Source: Lenzites betulinus
Taxonomy: Eukaryota; Basidiomycota; Agaricomycetes; Polyporales; Polyporaceae
Direction: 5' to 3'
Assembly: GCA_022264855.1 (NCBI GenBank)
Contig: JABYQU010000001.1
Span: 992,001 to 1,056,000 of the forward strand
Length of the DNA: 64,000 nt
In this document: piece after piece, positions 11,794 to 21,504 of the stretch
How the letters are laid out: every line of letters begins with the position of its first letter
Position numbering within the stretch: the stretch's first letter is position 1
The notes under the pieces: model-generated
What the model was told of the DNA's origin: nothing
Seen by the model: only the letters and a program-made list of their open reading frames with translations
The model's database searches: none
Program-made: the position numbers and the translations under genes

Positions 11794-13413
11794 TCAATGG
11801 CCGCAGCGGTCTGATGAGCCCGCGAGACCCTGCTTCTGGCAGGGGTCGAGGTGGGGACGTACGGTGGGTTTCGAAGAGCTGGAGGCATATCCGATCGCCA
11901 TGCTTTCCGTTGTGAACGCACACCAGAGGCGTGCTTCGGCATGCCCGGGCAGGTCAGCGTGTTGTTGTGGGGGACAGGCGTGGAGTCGGACGTACGCCTA
12001 GGCTCACCGCCGTCATCGTACTCCTTCACGAGGAGGATGACGCCCGCTTGTGGAGAGGTCTCTCCTCGTTCCAAGCACAGTTCTTGGGGGTTGGGGTCAG
12101 TCGTAACAGGCACTATCTGTGGTCTGTAGGTGACGCACTGTGGAATTGTTGTCCTAAGATCCGCTGGAGGATGTCGTGGGTATCCTCGCCGTCTCCAGCA
12201 GCCTCCACAGTTTCGCAAATTGCTCTGGCCAGGGACATCCTTGTAATATACTCACCGGCACCTATAGAAGAAGTTAAGTAGGCATCATTGGCCGCAAGAC
12301 ACAATGTGTGGCTTACCAGAGACACTGCATGCTGTGTTGTATGTGGCCCAACATCCCGCACCATGTACGGCTGCCTGTAACAAGGATACCATACATTTGT
12401 AGGCGAGGTCAAGGTAGGTAGGATCATCGCGTTGCTATACCTCACCGACGCGTCCAGGGAGTTTGAGCAACAGTCCTCCGCTGCACACGAATCTTATGAA
12501 CACAGCCATTGGGGCCAGTACGATGCACAATTACCTCGACACCCCAGCCGCTAAGTTGCCTTCTGCGTCAAGGACGATAGCGCCCACGGTGTCTTGTCTG
12601 TCATGGAGACCGTCGACCTGCGGAGGCCGTCTGGCCAGTGGGGCAGATGTTTCTGCGGTCGTCCCAGCGGGTGACGCCTGCTGAGCGTTTGCTAATGCGT
12701 CTTTCCACTTCTTCCACTCGGATAGCGCTCTTGGTGAGACCATATCTTCAGGTGGGCATACCATACCTCGTGTTCGGGCAAAATCTTCAGCGCCGGAAGA
12801 TACAAGGAGTCTGATAAATTTAGCGGACACCATATGCATTGGCGGCAAGAGGTACATACAAGGGAGGTATACGCCCCAGGGGGTCTGGCGTCCGTGAGTA
12901 CTGAAGCACGCTCAAAGCAACTTGAATAGGGTTCTTCAGGCCTTTGTGGAGTGTTCAGTGACGGACTATCTTCTTCATGCATGTCACTGACTTGATGTCG
13001 CGCCAATCGCGCCAAAATCGCTTGAGCGGCCGTCCATTATGGAGGCGTCGCATTCGACTCCCCCATTCATCGTGAGGTTTGAGCCGTATCCTGTAGTATA
13101 AACTGAATAAATTGAAAGCCTTTGTCGTTGAGAAGCATACCCGCGTTGAGGCTCCCTTCATCTTCGAGAACTGTGATTGCTTCCACCGCTCCCTGCAGGG
13201 CGGTCCCGAATCCACTGCTTTCGGCCGTAGAGAGGGCTTGTGCGCATGCACTAATCGGACGTTCGTGTTTAATTTTGGCTATAATGCAAGATCAACATAC
13301 AAACGTAGTGCCCGTTTTGTCACGTTTTCTGACGACCGCGGACGTGGATGAAAGCCTGCGCCTCCGTGTACGACGACAACTCGCAAAGACCCTTTGGCTG
13401 GAGCTGGCTCCAT
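11794..13413 (-). CDS. TASP1: threonine aspartase 1 (taspase) homologue
   Basis: An N-terminal nucleophile hydrolase of the asparaginase-2 family. Taspase autocleaves before a Thr and then cuts target proteins after Asp. The ATG is 13411-13413. Order of blocks: VVVVHGGAGFHP; ACAQALS...ALQGAVEAITVLEDEGSLNAG; an intron; then YGSNLTMNGGVECDASIMDG with FGAIGA; then DTVGAIVLDAEGNLAAGVS, whose Thr codon (12588-12590) is the predicted catalytic nucleophile; SGGLLLKLPGRVGE; AVHGAGCWA; GEYITRMSLARAICE; AGVILLVKEYDDG; and LWCAFTTESMAIGYASS near the end. The stop is TGA 11794-11796. At least six introns are needed, each with GT-AG ends and each restoring the family alignment. It shares a 353-bp upstream region with RNH202. 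Metazoan taspase cleaves MLL and TFIIA; whether this one does is unknown. Confidence 0.9.
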
Positions 13414-13766
13414 TGTCTGAGCCTTCCTTTTGATTTGTACGCTTTCCCAGAGCACCCGGGGTTTTTCACGCTTCTGAACTGCCTCAATCAACCACAAACG
13501 AACCGCTGATAGAAAGCTGAATGGGATGGTGGTGGTAAGTATCAAGTGCTAAACCCGCAAAGGAGGTCAGGATGATCAGGTCGAACGCCACAATCAAAAC
13601 ACAACCACATAGCGCGTTCGCGCTTCGCCACAGACGCGTCCTGTCTCATTCAATAGTTATAAGTTATACTCTTCCTTCTTAGCGGCTCCCTCCTCTCGGC
13701 AGCGCGTCTGACTACAGCTCTCTGTGTTATCTACCTCTTGCGTGACTATACACTTGGCTAGAAAGG
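13414..13766. promoter_or_regulatory. divergent promoter region, TASP1/RNH202
   Basis: The 353 bp between the ATGs of TASP1 (minus) and RNH202 (plus). It contains AT-rich patches such as TTATAAGTTATACTC near 13660-13675, which could serve as a TATA-like element for the plus-strand gene. Confidence 0.45.
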
Positions 13767-15137
13767 ATGGCTTGCCACTTCGGCGTTCTCCCCGCAGGTA
13801 GATCCCAACTTGTGCCTCATGCGCTGCCGATGCATTATATCAACGCTTCGTTCTTTGTCAGAGCTCCTGCAATCACTGTCTACCCAACTGGACCAAACTT
13901 CTACAGCAGAAGGTGCCGGTGGGGCTATGAAGGGTCTGCGCATCCTAAGGCTCCCTCATCCACGAACAGGTCAGAAGCTCTGCGATGATTTCACTAAGAC
14001 ACACATCTAACGGAGGACTCCTAGGGGTACCATCAATGTTTATCCCACACGAGACGCCTCAATCAAGCATTATTACTGAGATCCAGTCTGTGTCTCCACC
14101 CAATCGCCGTTCGTGGTTTACACAGGAGGAGGTTGTAGAAGGTGAGTCCATATGTGCTCATGCATTGCGGACGTATCCCAATCCTTGTACAGACGGAAAA
14201 CTCCTTGTGATGACCCCCGTTGACCCCGCATTCCTCCTCATCCGACTGTTGCAAGGTACCGCACCTGTAAGACGTCTTGCCCTCGCTTCTGTTTGGCGGC
14301 TGAACCCCATGCAGATAGACGGTACATCAGGCAATTATCGCCCTCTGGATGACGTTCTTGAGGACGCCGCCGTAAAGGCTTCGTCATCTTCAACCGAAGG
14401 TGGAGTTGCGCCAGTGTCCTCAGACGATATCGTGTACCTTTCGACCATGCGTTGCATTCATGCAGCGATGCGGCGCATATGCGAATTCAAAGGTATGCTG
14501 TCTACCCGTCAGGATGCTCTGGAGACGTTACTGACACAGCGCAGATATTACCCCGGAAATCACTGTATTTAGGTATTCAAGCGAGCGCGTGCAGGAGTGC
14601 CTCCGTGGCAAGGTCGCTCGCCTGTCCAATCAGGGTACCTCTGAGCTTTCTCGCACATTGAACCGCAATCTCGCCAAGGAAGGCCTACTCGAGGATGGAA
14701 AGGAGGAACTGTTGGCTTGTACGTCGAACCTTGGCAACCCGCCTCTTGTGCTGAACATGGTATTTTCAGCCGCCCGCGCCAGGATCGCTTGCGACCTTGT
14801 GTCCCAGTACCTCCCGCGAGATGTTTATGAGAAGTTGAAGTCTTCATACGAGTCAGTGGTGTTCTCCGCACCGACGACGAGGACAAGGCTTATTGACACC
14901 CGAATACTCTTCAGCTTCGTTGCCTTGGATGCTCACATGAAAGTTCTCAAAGATGAGTCTGTAGCCGTTGCAAAAGCGAACATGAGCGCGGTGGAAGCCA
15001 AGGAGGCCAAGGAGATCAAGACCGCGACAGCCGATGCAAAAAAGCGTAAAGCCAAGGGAACACATGGCGTAGAGCAGCTGAAGAAAGCTAACACAAAGGG
15101 TATGGCAAAACTGTCCTCGTTCTTCCAGAAAAAGTAG
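13767..15137 (+). CDS. RNH202: ribonuclease H2 subunit B
   Basis: A non-catalytic subunit of the RNase H2 heterotrimer that removes ribonucleotides from DNA. It starts MACHFGVLPA at 13767; an intron joins this to ELLQSLSTQLDQ. Later blocks are GLRILRLPHPRTG, the WFTQEEVVE segment, KLLVMTPVDPAFLLIRLL (about 14200-14255, the family signature around TPVDPLF), then RPLDDVLED and the helical C-terminal half. Introns fall near 13798-13862, 13975-14030, 14140-14190, 14255-14315 and 14490-14545, with a probable one near 14720-14770. The Lys-rich tail ends in KLSSFFQKK, which resembles a PCNA-interacting (PIP) box as known in human RNASEH2B. The stop is TAG 15135-15137. Confidence 0.9.
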
Positions 15138-15431
15138 ACGAACCCCCGAAGTTCCGTCTCGCTTTCTGTTATACTTGTACCCAACGTGCGCTTGTTTACT
15201 TGTTCAAACGTTCATGGGGCTATACGCGTTATGTCGCACCCAGAACTCGCCTCACCGGCCCGTCAAGCTATGCATTGCGACACTGCCGAATAGCAATCGC
15301 GTCACGATGTGACGGACGTTCTTGAAGGGCACATTTGAAGCTCCGCTTGTCCGCGTCTTGACAAGAACGTTCATGTTCGACTTGTTCCCGTCCCCTCTTT
15401 CCCTCAAGCCCTCGCCGTCCAGCCAAACAAC

Positions 15432-18146
15432 ATGTTGTCCACCGCCCGACCAGTCGGCAGAGAGTTCACCGAACGCGGTGTGCAGACCGACTTCTCCGAC
15501 AACGAACCATCGTCGCCCGCACCACCTACCGTTCCCACTGAAGAATCTCTCCAAACGGCTTTGGTCGAACCTTTTATAGATGCCTCTCCTCTCGCAGCCG
15601 CACACTCTCGCACTTCGACTCAGTTTGACAGCGCATACAGCCACGACCACACCGAAATATCATTCGATTCCGTTAGCTCCGAGGCGAACCGGTCCATGAC
15701 TACCACGACCCGGGCATACAAGCGCGTACAACTGCCTACCAATCGACCCTCTACGCTTCTAGAGAGGCATTCGTCGTCGAGAGTATTTTCTCTCCCCGAG
15801 GCCACCCCAAAATTCCGGATGAAGAACGTGCTCGGAAAGAAGACTCCGCGTGTCGTCTCTATGCCATCTGCGGCCGCGAGGGATGCACACGATTTGGACA
15901 TCTCCACTCACGCTGGGGATCCCTTCGGCTCTGACGACGAAGAGCATACCCGTGTGCGAGTTAAGTCGCAAGCTACGGACGTGCCATACACGCCCTCCGC
16001 ACCATCTTCCCCAGATTCGGTAGAAATCATCACCAACCACAACAATCAACTCTCGAACGACTTTCTTCGTCCCCGACGCGACGACGAGCTTTCATCGCCG
16101 GAGTCTGACGAGGATGGTATGCCGTACACTTGGTAACACTTCGAAGTGCGACTGACAATAGCTCTCCCAGATTGGCTTACCTGGGCAGAATCGCCCCCTC
16201 GTCCGATTCCTGCTTTGCACGGCCCCTTGTCGCTGCCTTACGCTCGCTGCCCATCGTGCGTGGTTTATGTCTGCGATAATGATTGAAACTGATTCGCGAA
16301 TAGCGGTGCGGAGGGAACGATAATTGAAGAACCAGAAAGTCTCCCCCGTGTCATATGGGGTCTCGCGGCTGAAGAGGCCAAAGTCAGTCGTCCCCATCAA
16401 CACGTACCGTCTTCTCGCCATGTCCCTAGGAAAGTTGCAGTACCCATGGACACATCAGAGCGCGACCGCCGTAAGCTGTCTACAGACCTGAAGCAACACG
16501 CGACACATGCGTCGCAGGTAAGCATCGTTCTGCCTCAACGTCGTCCGCCCCAGGCGCCCCAGAACGTGGTTCCCCGTCAAGCACCTCAACAACCTCCTCA
16601 GCCCCCTGACTTCGTCCTGAAGCACTCGGAACCTATCGACCTCGGGAGATTAGGTGCGAATGCCTCGGAGGGAGCTCATCGCGCACCACCGTCAGATCAT
16701 GCAACGTATCCTCCTCGGTGGCAACCCTCGTACCAACATCAGCTACCCACTCCGGAGCTGGTTCATGACCTCAGCCCCGAGCTTCAGGCAATGCTTTTTG
16801 CGCAAGAGCGTCTTCGGACTCAAGCTGTGTCGCCGTCCTATCTCGGTACGCCTAGCGACATGAACGGACCAATGAAGCATCTACCTGCAGGATCCTCTCT
16901 TTCTGTGCTCGACTCTCTACAGTCCTCTCGCTCGCCGATTCTCTTGGATGATCTGGCGACTCCTTACGGGCTGTACTCTCGGGGTTTGTCTGCGCAAATG
17001 TCTGCTCTGGGTCTTGGTCAAAAACATCGTCAGCAGCAGCAGCAACACCACGCTTTCTTGCCCACCCCACCTAGTTCTACTTCTCCCCTCTGGGCGTCTG
17101 GGTTCTCGCCTTACCAAGGCAGTGTGCTGTCTCCTGAGCTCTTGGCTGCTGCTGCCGCCGCTGGGTTGTCTCCGCTGAATCCGAACTTCCTGGCGACACA
17201 TGCTATGCTGCCTCGCGTGGATAACTCGCACTATGGTCTAGGTTCTAACACTGGGACGTTGAACAATCAGTACGTCACTGTCCCCGTCCGGATGAAGATC
17301 TCGGACGGCTTGGCCCCTCCTGCTCAAATCAACAACGCGACCGCACAGAAACTTCCCCCGCGCTTGGCCGCAGAATATGCCCGCCGTCGTGCGGGAGCTG
17401 AGGCCTCGGTAGACCGGAAGCAGATGGATGATGACTCAAGTCACCTCTTCTCCTCTCCGGTGCGCGGGGCTAGCCAGTCACCGAGGGTTCCAAAGCCTCC
17501 GCCGAATACGCCATACGGCGCTGCGAAGCGAACCGACTCCCGAGGTCAGAGCGCCTCCCTGGCTGTGCCGTCCTCTCCGTCTTCCCCGCATAGCACGCAG
17601 AGCCCTGGGCTAACTCAGCACACTCGCTCGATACCTCTCGCGAAACTCATGCAGCGCCGGCTGTCTATCGTCCAGGAAGAGGACCATGCTTCTAGCGTGG
17701 AGAACGGCCGCACAACGGCCGCTCACGCCCACGGACACGCTCGAGGAGCTGGAAGTGCGTCTGGTCTGCATCTGTACCTATCACCGTCTGGTCGGACGAA
17801 CATCAACGCCGCGTCCTTGGGACTGTCGGGCGATGCTTTGGGCACGCACTACGGCGCGGGTGACGCCCAAGCCATCGCGGAGAAGACGCGCAACACCGGA
17901 ACGGGCGTCAAAGTCCCTAGTAGGATGTTCGGACCGAGCGGACGGGGTGAAGCACAGGCCGTCAAAGAAGGCCATCGTCGCCAAGGGAGCGACACTGCTA
18001 ACAAAGATGGCGGCCAGCGCGGTGACGGTGGTCGAGGCCGAGCACAAAAGCGCGGCGGGCGTGGCAGGCGGGGGCGCGGACTGCACGCCGGGAGCATGTC
18101 GCACGGCGCGGAGCGTGTGGACGGCGGGATGATGGTGAAGTCGTGA
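15432..18146 (+). CDS. uncharacterised disordered protein with C-terminal RGG-rich tail
   Basis: I do not recognise a domain. Three exons, 15432-16116, 16162-16255 and 16304-18146, join in frame to 873 residues; the 45-48 bp introns have GT-AG ends and contain stops or frame changes if retained. The protein is low-complexity throughout: Ser/Pro/Thr-rich N-terminus with many SP and TP sites, a Pro/Gln stretch near exon 3 start, a QQQQ run (about 17030-17045), Ser/Pro blocks, and a final about 40 residues dense in RGG, GRG and RRG. RGG tails usually bind RNA or are methylated by arginine methyltransferases, so an RNA-associated role is a guess. The next gene downstream is the MAPKK. Confidence 0.7.
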
Positions 18147-18742
18147 ACGCTATAGAAAGGTGAGTCGGTCTCGGTGCCGTGCAGCGGGAGCTGACAGGTT
18201 TGGCACGTCAAGGGAGTCAGTCAGCAGCAGCGGCGCTGTGAATAGGAACTGGGCGGCCGCCTCCGGCGTCCTGATGGTTTCGCGTTTGTAGAATCGGACA
18301 GTCTCTCCTCCGGCTTTGGGCGCATGCATGTTGCGTGTGAAGTGTTCGGACGTCTCTTCCTTCGTTCCATCGGCCCGCTGTCATTGGGATGTGCCAGGAC
18401 AGACGCGGTGTACAGTATGTAGAGAAGCGCGGTTCGCGTGGTCGTGGGTCCGTAGAACGTGTAAATGGAGGCGAATTGATAGCGAGGCAGGGAGTGGACG
18501 AACTCGCGGCTTGCGTGCGCGTGCTGGGCCGGAGGTGTGGATGGAGCGTCGCGCTGCGCCACGGCGGGCGGCATGGTGAGACCCGCGGAGGAGGAGGAGG
18601 ATGTGCGGGCCACGTGGGGGATGTGCTTTGGTGGCGTCTATTATAGCAGTCGATCGGATGGGCGCCTGCTGGTTGCGACTGCTCTCGCTCTCTTCCTCGC
18701 GCTCTCTCGACCACCGCGACCACCGCCGAGCCGTCCTACTCC
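18147..18742 (+). promoter_or_regulatory. 5' region of the MAPKK gene
   Basis: This 596-bp interval holds the 3' end of the RGG-protein gene and the promoter of the MAPKK. CTATTATAG at about 18638-18646 is TATA-like. A long pyrimidine tract (about 18676-18712, CTCTCGCTCTCTTCC-type) sits just before the start codon, the usual place for transcription starts in basidiomycete genes. No gene is seen here. Confidence 0.45.
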
Positions 18743-20659
18743 ATGCAGTCGCTCCAGTCCAGCCCTGCCAGGCCCGCTGGCCCCCGCGGCCCCCACCGCT
18801 CGACCTCCCCCGCGCCCTTCGCTGCCCAGGCTGTCGCCCCTCTCAACATCCGCAAGGTCACCAGGGAGCCTCCGAACGGCGCGAGCCTGCTCTCCCCACC
18901 CGCCCCGGGTCCGTCGCTGTCCCGGTCCACGACGCCGACCCTGGGCCTCGCCATCCCCGGCGCATCGCCCCGGCGAAAACCCGCGCTGCCCAAGATCGAC
19001 TTCAACAGCCTCAATAACGGCACGTTCGAGCAGTACGCCGGCGGGCCGCAGCCACAGGCGGCGTCGCCCGCCCCCCGCGGCGCGAGCGAGGACGCGAACG
19101 AGCCGACGATCCGGCCGCAGCTGACGATCTCGCCGCGGCCGCGCCCGCCGGCTGTCTCGATCGAGAACCTGCGGCAGACGGTGGAGGAGTTCGACCAGTG
19201 GTCGGACGACGTGCTCGAGGAGATGAGCCGGCTGGGCGAGGGCGCGGGCGGGGCAGTGTACAAGGTGCGCGACCGCCGCACGGGGCTCGTCATGGCGCGC
19301 AAGACGATCACGACGCTCGAGGCGCCGATGAAGCAGCTGCTGCGCGAGATCAAGATCATGTCCAGCACCGAGCACGGGAACATCGTCCATTTCTACGGCG
19401 CGTACATCAGCCCGAGCAGTCGCGAGGTGAAGGTGCTCATGGAGTTTGGGGAGGGCGGGTCGCTCGAGAGCGTGGGCAAGCGTATGCGCGAGATCGGCGG
19501 CCGGGTTGGGGAGAAGGTCGCGGGGCGACTCGCGGAGGGCGTACGTATACTTGGCTTGCTTATTCGTCACGGCGGGGGGCGGCGGCAGAGCGAGCTCACG
19601 GCGGTACGACGCTCGGAGCGCCGCTGCCGCTGCTGCTGCCGAACTGGCTGGGCGATCGCTGACGTCCGCCTGTGAACAGATCCTCCAGGGGCTGGCGTAC
19701 CTGCACTCGCGCAAGACGATCCACCGCGACATCAAGCCGCCGAACATCCTGCTCACGCGCGAGGGCGTCGTCAAGCTGTGCGACTTCGGTGTCTCGGGCG
19801 AGCTGATCAACTCCATGGCCGGGACGTTCACGGGCACGAGCCTGTACATGGCGGTGAGCCCCGTTCTCCGTGCCTGTTCGCGGGCCTCGCCGTGCGCGCG
19901 CAGGGCCCCGCGCATCCTCATCGTCCCTGATTGATATTGACATTGGATATTGATACACTGCTGCTGCCCCTGCTCCCACAGCCGGAACGCCTCTCTGGTG
20001 TCGAGTACACGATTCGATCAGACGTGTGGTCCACGGGCATTTCGCTGCTCGAGCTCGTGACGAACCGCTTCCCGTTCCCCAACGATCTCGCCGCGATCGA
20101 GCTGATGATGTACATCACGCAGAACGAGGTGCGTGCGTGCGTGCGCTTGCGCGGGCCTTCGCTGCCAGCGGCCGGGCTTCGGACACTGATTTCCTTCTCC
20201 CGCGTGTCTATCCCTTCCCACGATAGCCCCCTGAGCTCGAGGATGAGGAGGACATCCAGTACAGCGCGGAGATGAAGGACTTTATCAAGAAGACGTGAGT
20301 TGCAGCATGGAATCTGACTATTCATCACGCTACAGTAGTATTGAACGCTCTCGCGCACGGACAGGTTGACGAGGGATCCGGCGCTGCGCCCCGCGCCAAG
20401 CGGGATGCTCGAGCACCCGTGGATCGTGAACATGATGCAGCAGAAGGTCGACATGGCGTACTGGATGCGCAAGGTCTGGGGCTGGAAGAACAGCAAGAGC
20501 CACAGGTAATCATGACATGCTCCGCCCGCCGCCGTTTCTTCTCCGCTCACCGTCCGCCGCTGCAGCAATTCGTCAAGACCAAGCTCGAGCCGGAGCGACC
20601 CGCCGTCGTCCTCGCTCGACTCGTCGCTGTCGAGCCTCTCCATCAGCGCGGACGCATAG
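18743..20659 (+). CDS. MKK1: MAP kinase kinase of the cell-wall integrity pathway (Mkk1/Mkk2/Pek1 type)
   Basis: A dual-specificity kinase that should phosphorylate the Slt2/Mpk1-type MAP kinase. Six exons, 18743-19540, 19680-19853, 19982-20128, 20227-20294, 20365-20505 and 20566-20659, give 473 residues. A disordered Ser/Pro-rich N-terminus of about 150 residues precedes the kinase domain: [12 protein letters not shown] (Gly loop), MARKTITT (ATP Lys), IHRDIKPPN (catalytic loop), CDFGVSG, the activation segment SMAGT with the two expected phosphosites, [19 protein letters not shown] and the C-lobe ending MLEHPWIV...VWGWK. The phrases [12 protein letters not shown] and [20 protein letters not shown] are typical of this subfamily. 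The last intron (20506-20565) leads to a Ser-rich tail; if unspliced, a stop TAA follows at once. Confidence 0.93.
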
Positions 20660-21076
20660 ACGGCGCGTCGCGTCGCGCCGCATGCCAATGTATGACCACC
20701 ACCCCCGACTGCGGGGGTGCCCGATCCGGCCGGACGATGTACACAACAACAACCCCTTCGTGCTTCCCGCGGTGTACCCCTTTCCCGTTATGCTGGTGTC
20801 CGATATATCCCCAATTGCCGCAGCCCACGCGTCTCGAGGCCCCCATGTGTGTTTGTCTAATGTCTCGTCTCGCTCGTATGTCTCCGTGTTGTGTTGTCCA
20901 GGCTCCGATGCGCTCTCCCATGCCCCATGAATCCTGTCCTCGTAATACCACCCGCTAGCTCTTGAACGGCACAGCCCAACCTACATGTAACGATAGCTAG
21001 AATGCAATGGCCAACCCGGCGCACTTTGTAGATCAGTGCGCGCGCGACGTCTAGGCACAGGGGAGACAATGTGCAC
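20660..21076 (+). other. 3' region of MKK1 up to the tRNA gene
   Basis: This interval holds the 3' UTR of the MAPKK gene and about 100 bp of tRNA 5' flank. I see no coding sequence in it. Confidence 0.5.
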
Positions 21077-21168
21077 GGCAGTGTAGCCAAGTGGTTACGG
21101 CGTCACGTTTAGGTCTCGTCCAAAACCGTGATGGGTTTCCCGCGCGAGTTCGAATCTCGTCACTGTCA
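21077..21168 (+). tRNA. tRNA-Leu(UAG): tRNA-Leu (anticodon UAG) with 12-nt intron
   Basis: The acceptor stem GGCAGTG (21077-21083) pairs with CACTGTC (21161-21167), with discriminator A at 21168. The D arm is GCC...GGC around AAGTGGTTAC. The anticodon stem TCACG/CGTGA encloses a 19-nt stretch, that is a 7-nt loop TTTAGGC plus a 12-nt intron (TCTCGTCCAAAA) placed after position 37, so the anticodon is TAG. A long variable arm (GGGTTTCCC) and T arm GCGAG-TTCGAAT-CTCGT complete a class II tRNA. Fungal tRNA-Leu genes commonly carry such an intron. It lies about 130 bp from the 3' end of LINE-1. Confidence 0.92.
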
Positions 21169-21174
21169 AATGGG

Positions 21175-21184
21175 TTTTTCTTTT
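21175..21184 (+). terminator. RNA polymerase III terminator of the tRNA gene
   Basis: A run of five T (21175-21179), then C, then four T (21181-21184), a few bases after the mature tRNA end. Confidence 0.75.
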
Positions 21185-21283
21185 GCCGTGCTTATATGGA
21201 CCCGCCCGGGTGGTTCTGGGGAACGTACAAATCCAAGCGCTATTGGAATTCTACGTTCCACTAGAGTATCGTCTTAAGCGAGG

Positions 21284-21295
21284 TCAAGTTGAGCT

Positions 21296-21298
<3 letters not shown>
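21284..21298. repeat. target-site duplication of LINE-1, left copy
   Basis: TCAAGTTGAGCTTAT, directly before the poly(T) that marks the 3' end of LINE-1. The same 15 bases recur at 49070-49084. Confidence 0.93.
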
Positions 21299-21332
<34 letters not shown>

Positions 21333-21504
21333 GTGGGACGTTTACACACAGGTTCAATGGTCCTCTTCAGGCTTGTCATGAACTCTCGTTGTGCACATCT
21401 GACGTTGGTTTCTAGGGATTTCCCCCAGTCCCCTCCGTGTGTTAGTCTCATCACCACGAGGAAATGCTTTTACGCACGTCGTGTGGGACTCGGAGTCGGT
21501 AAGT

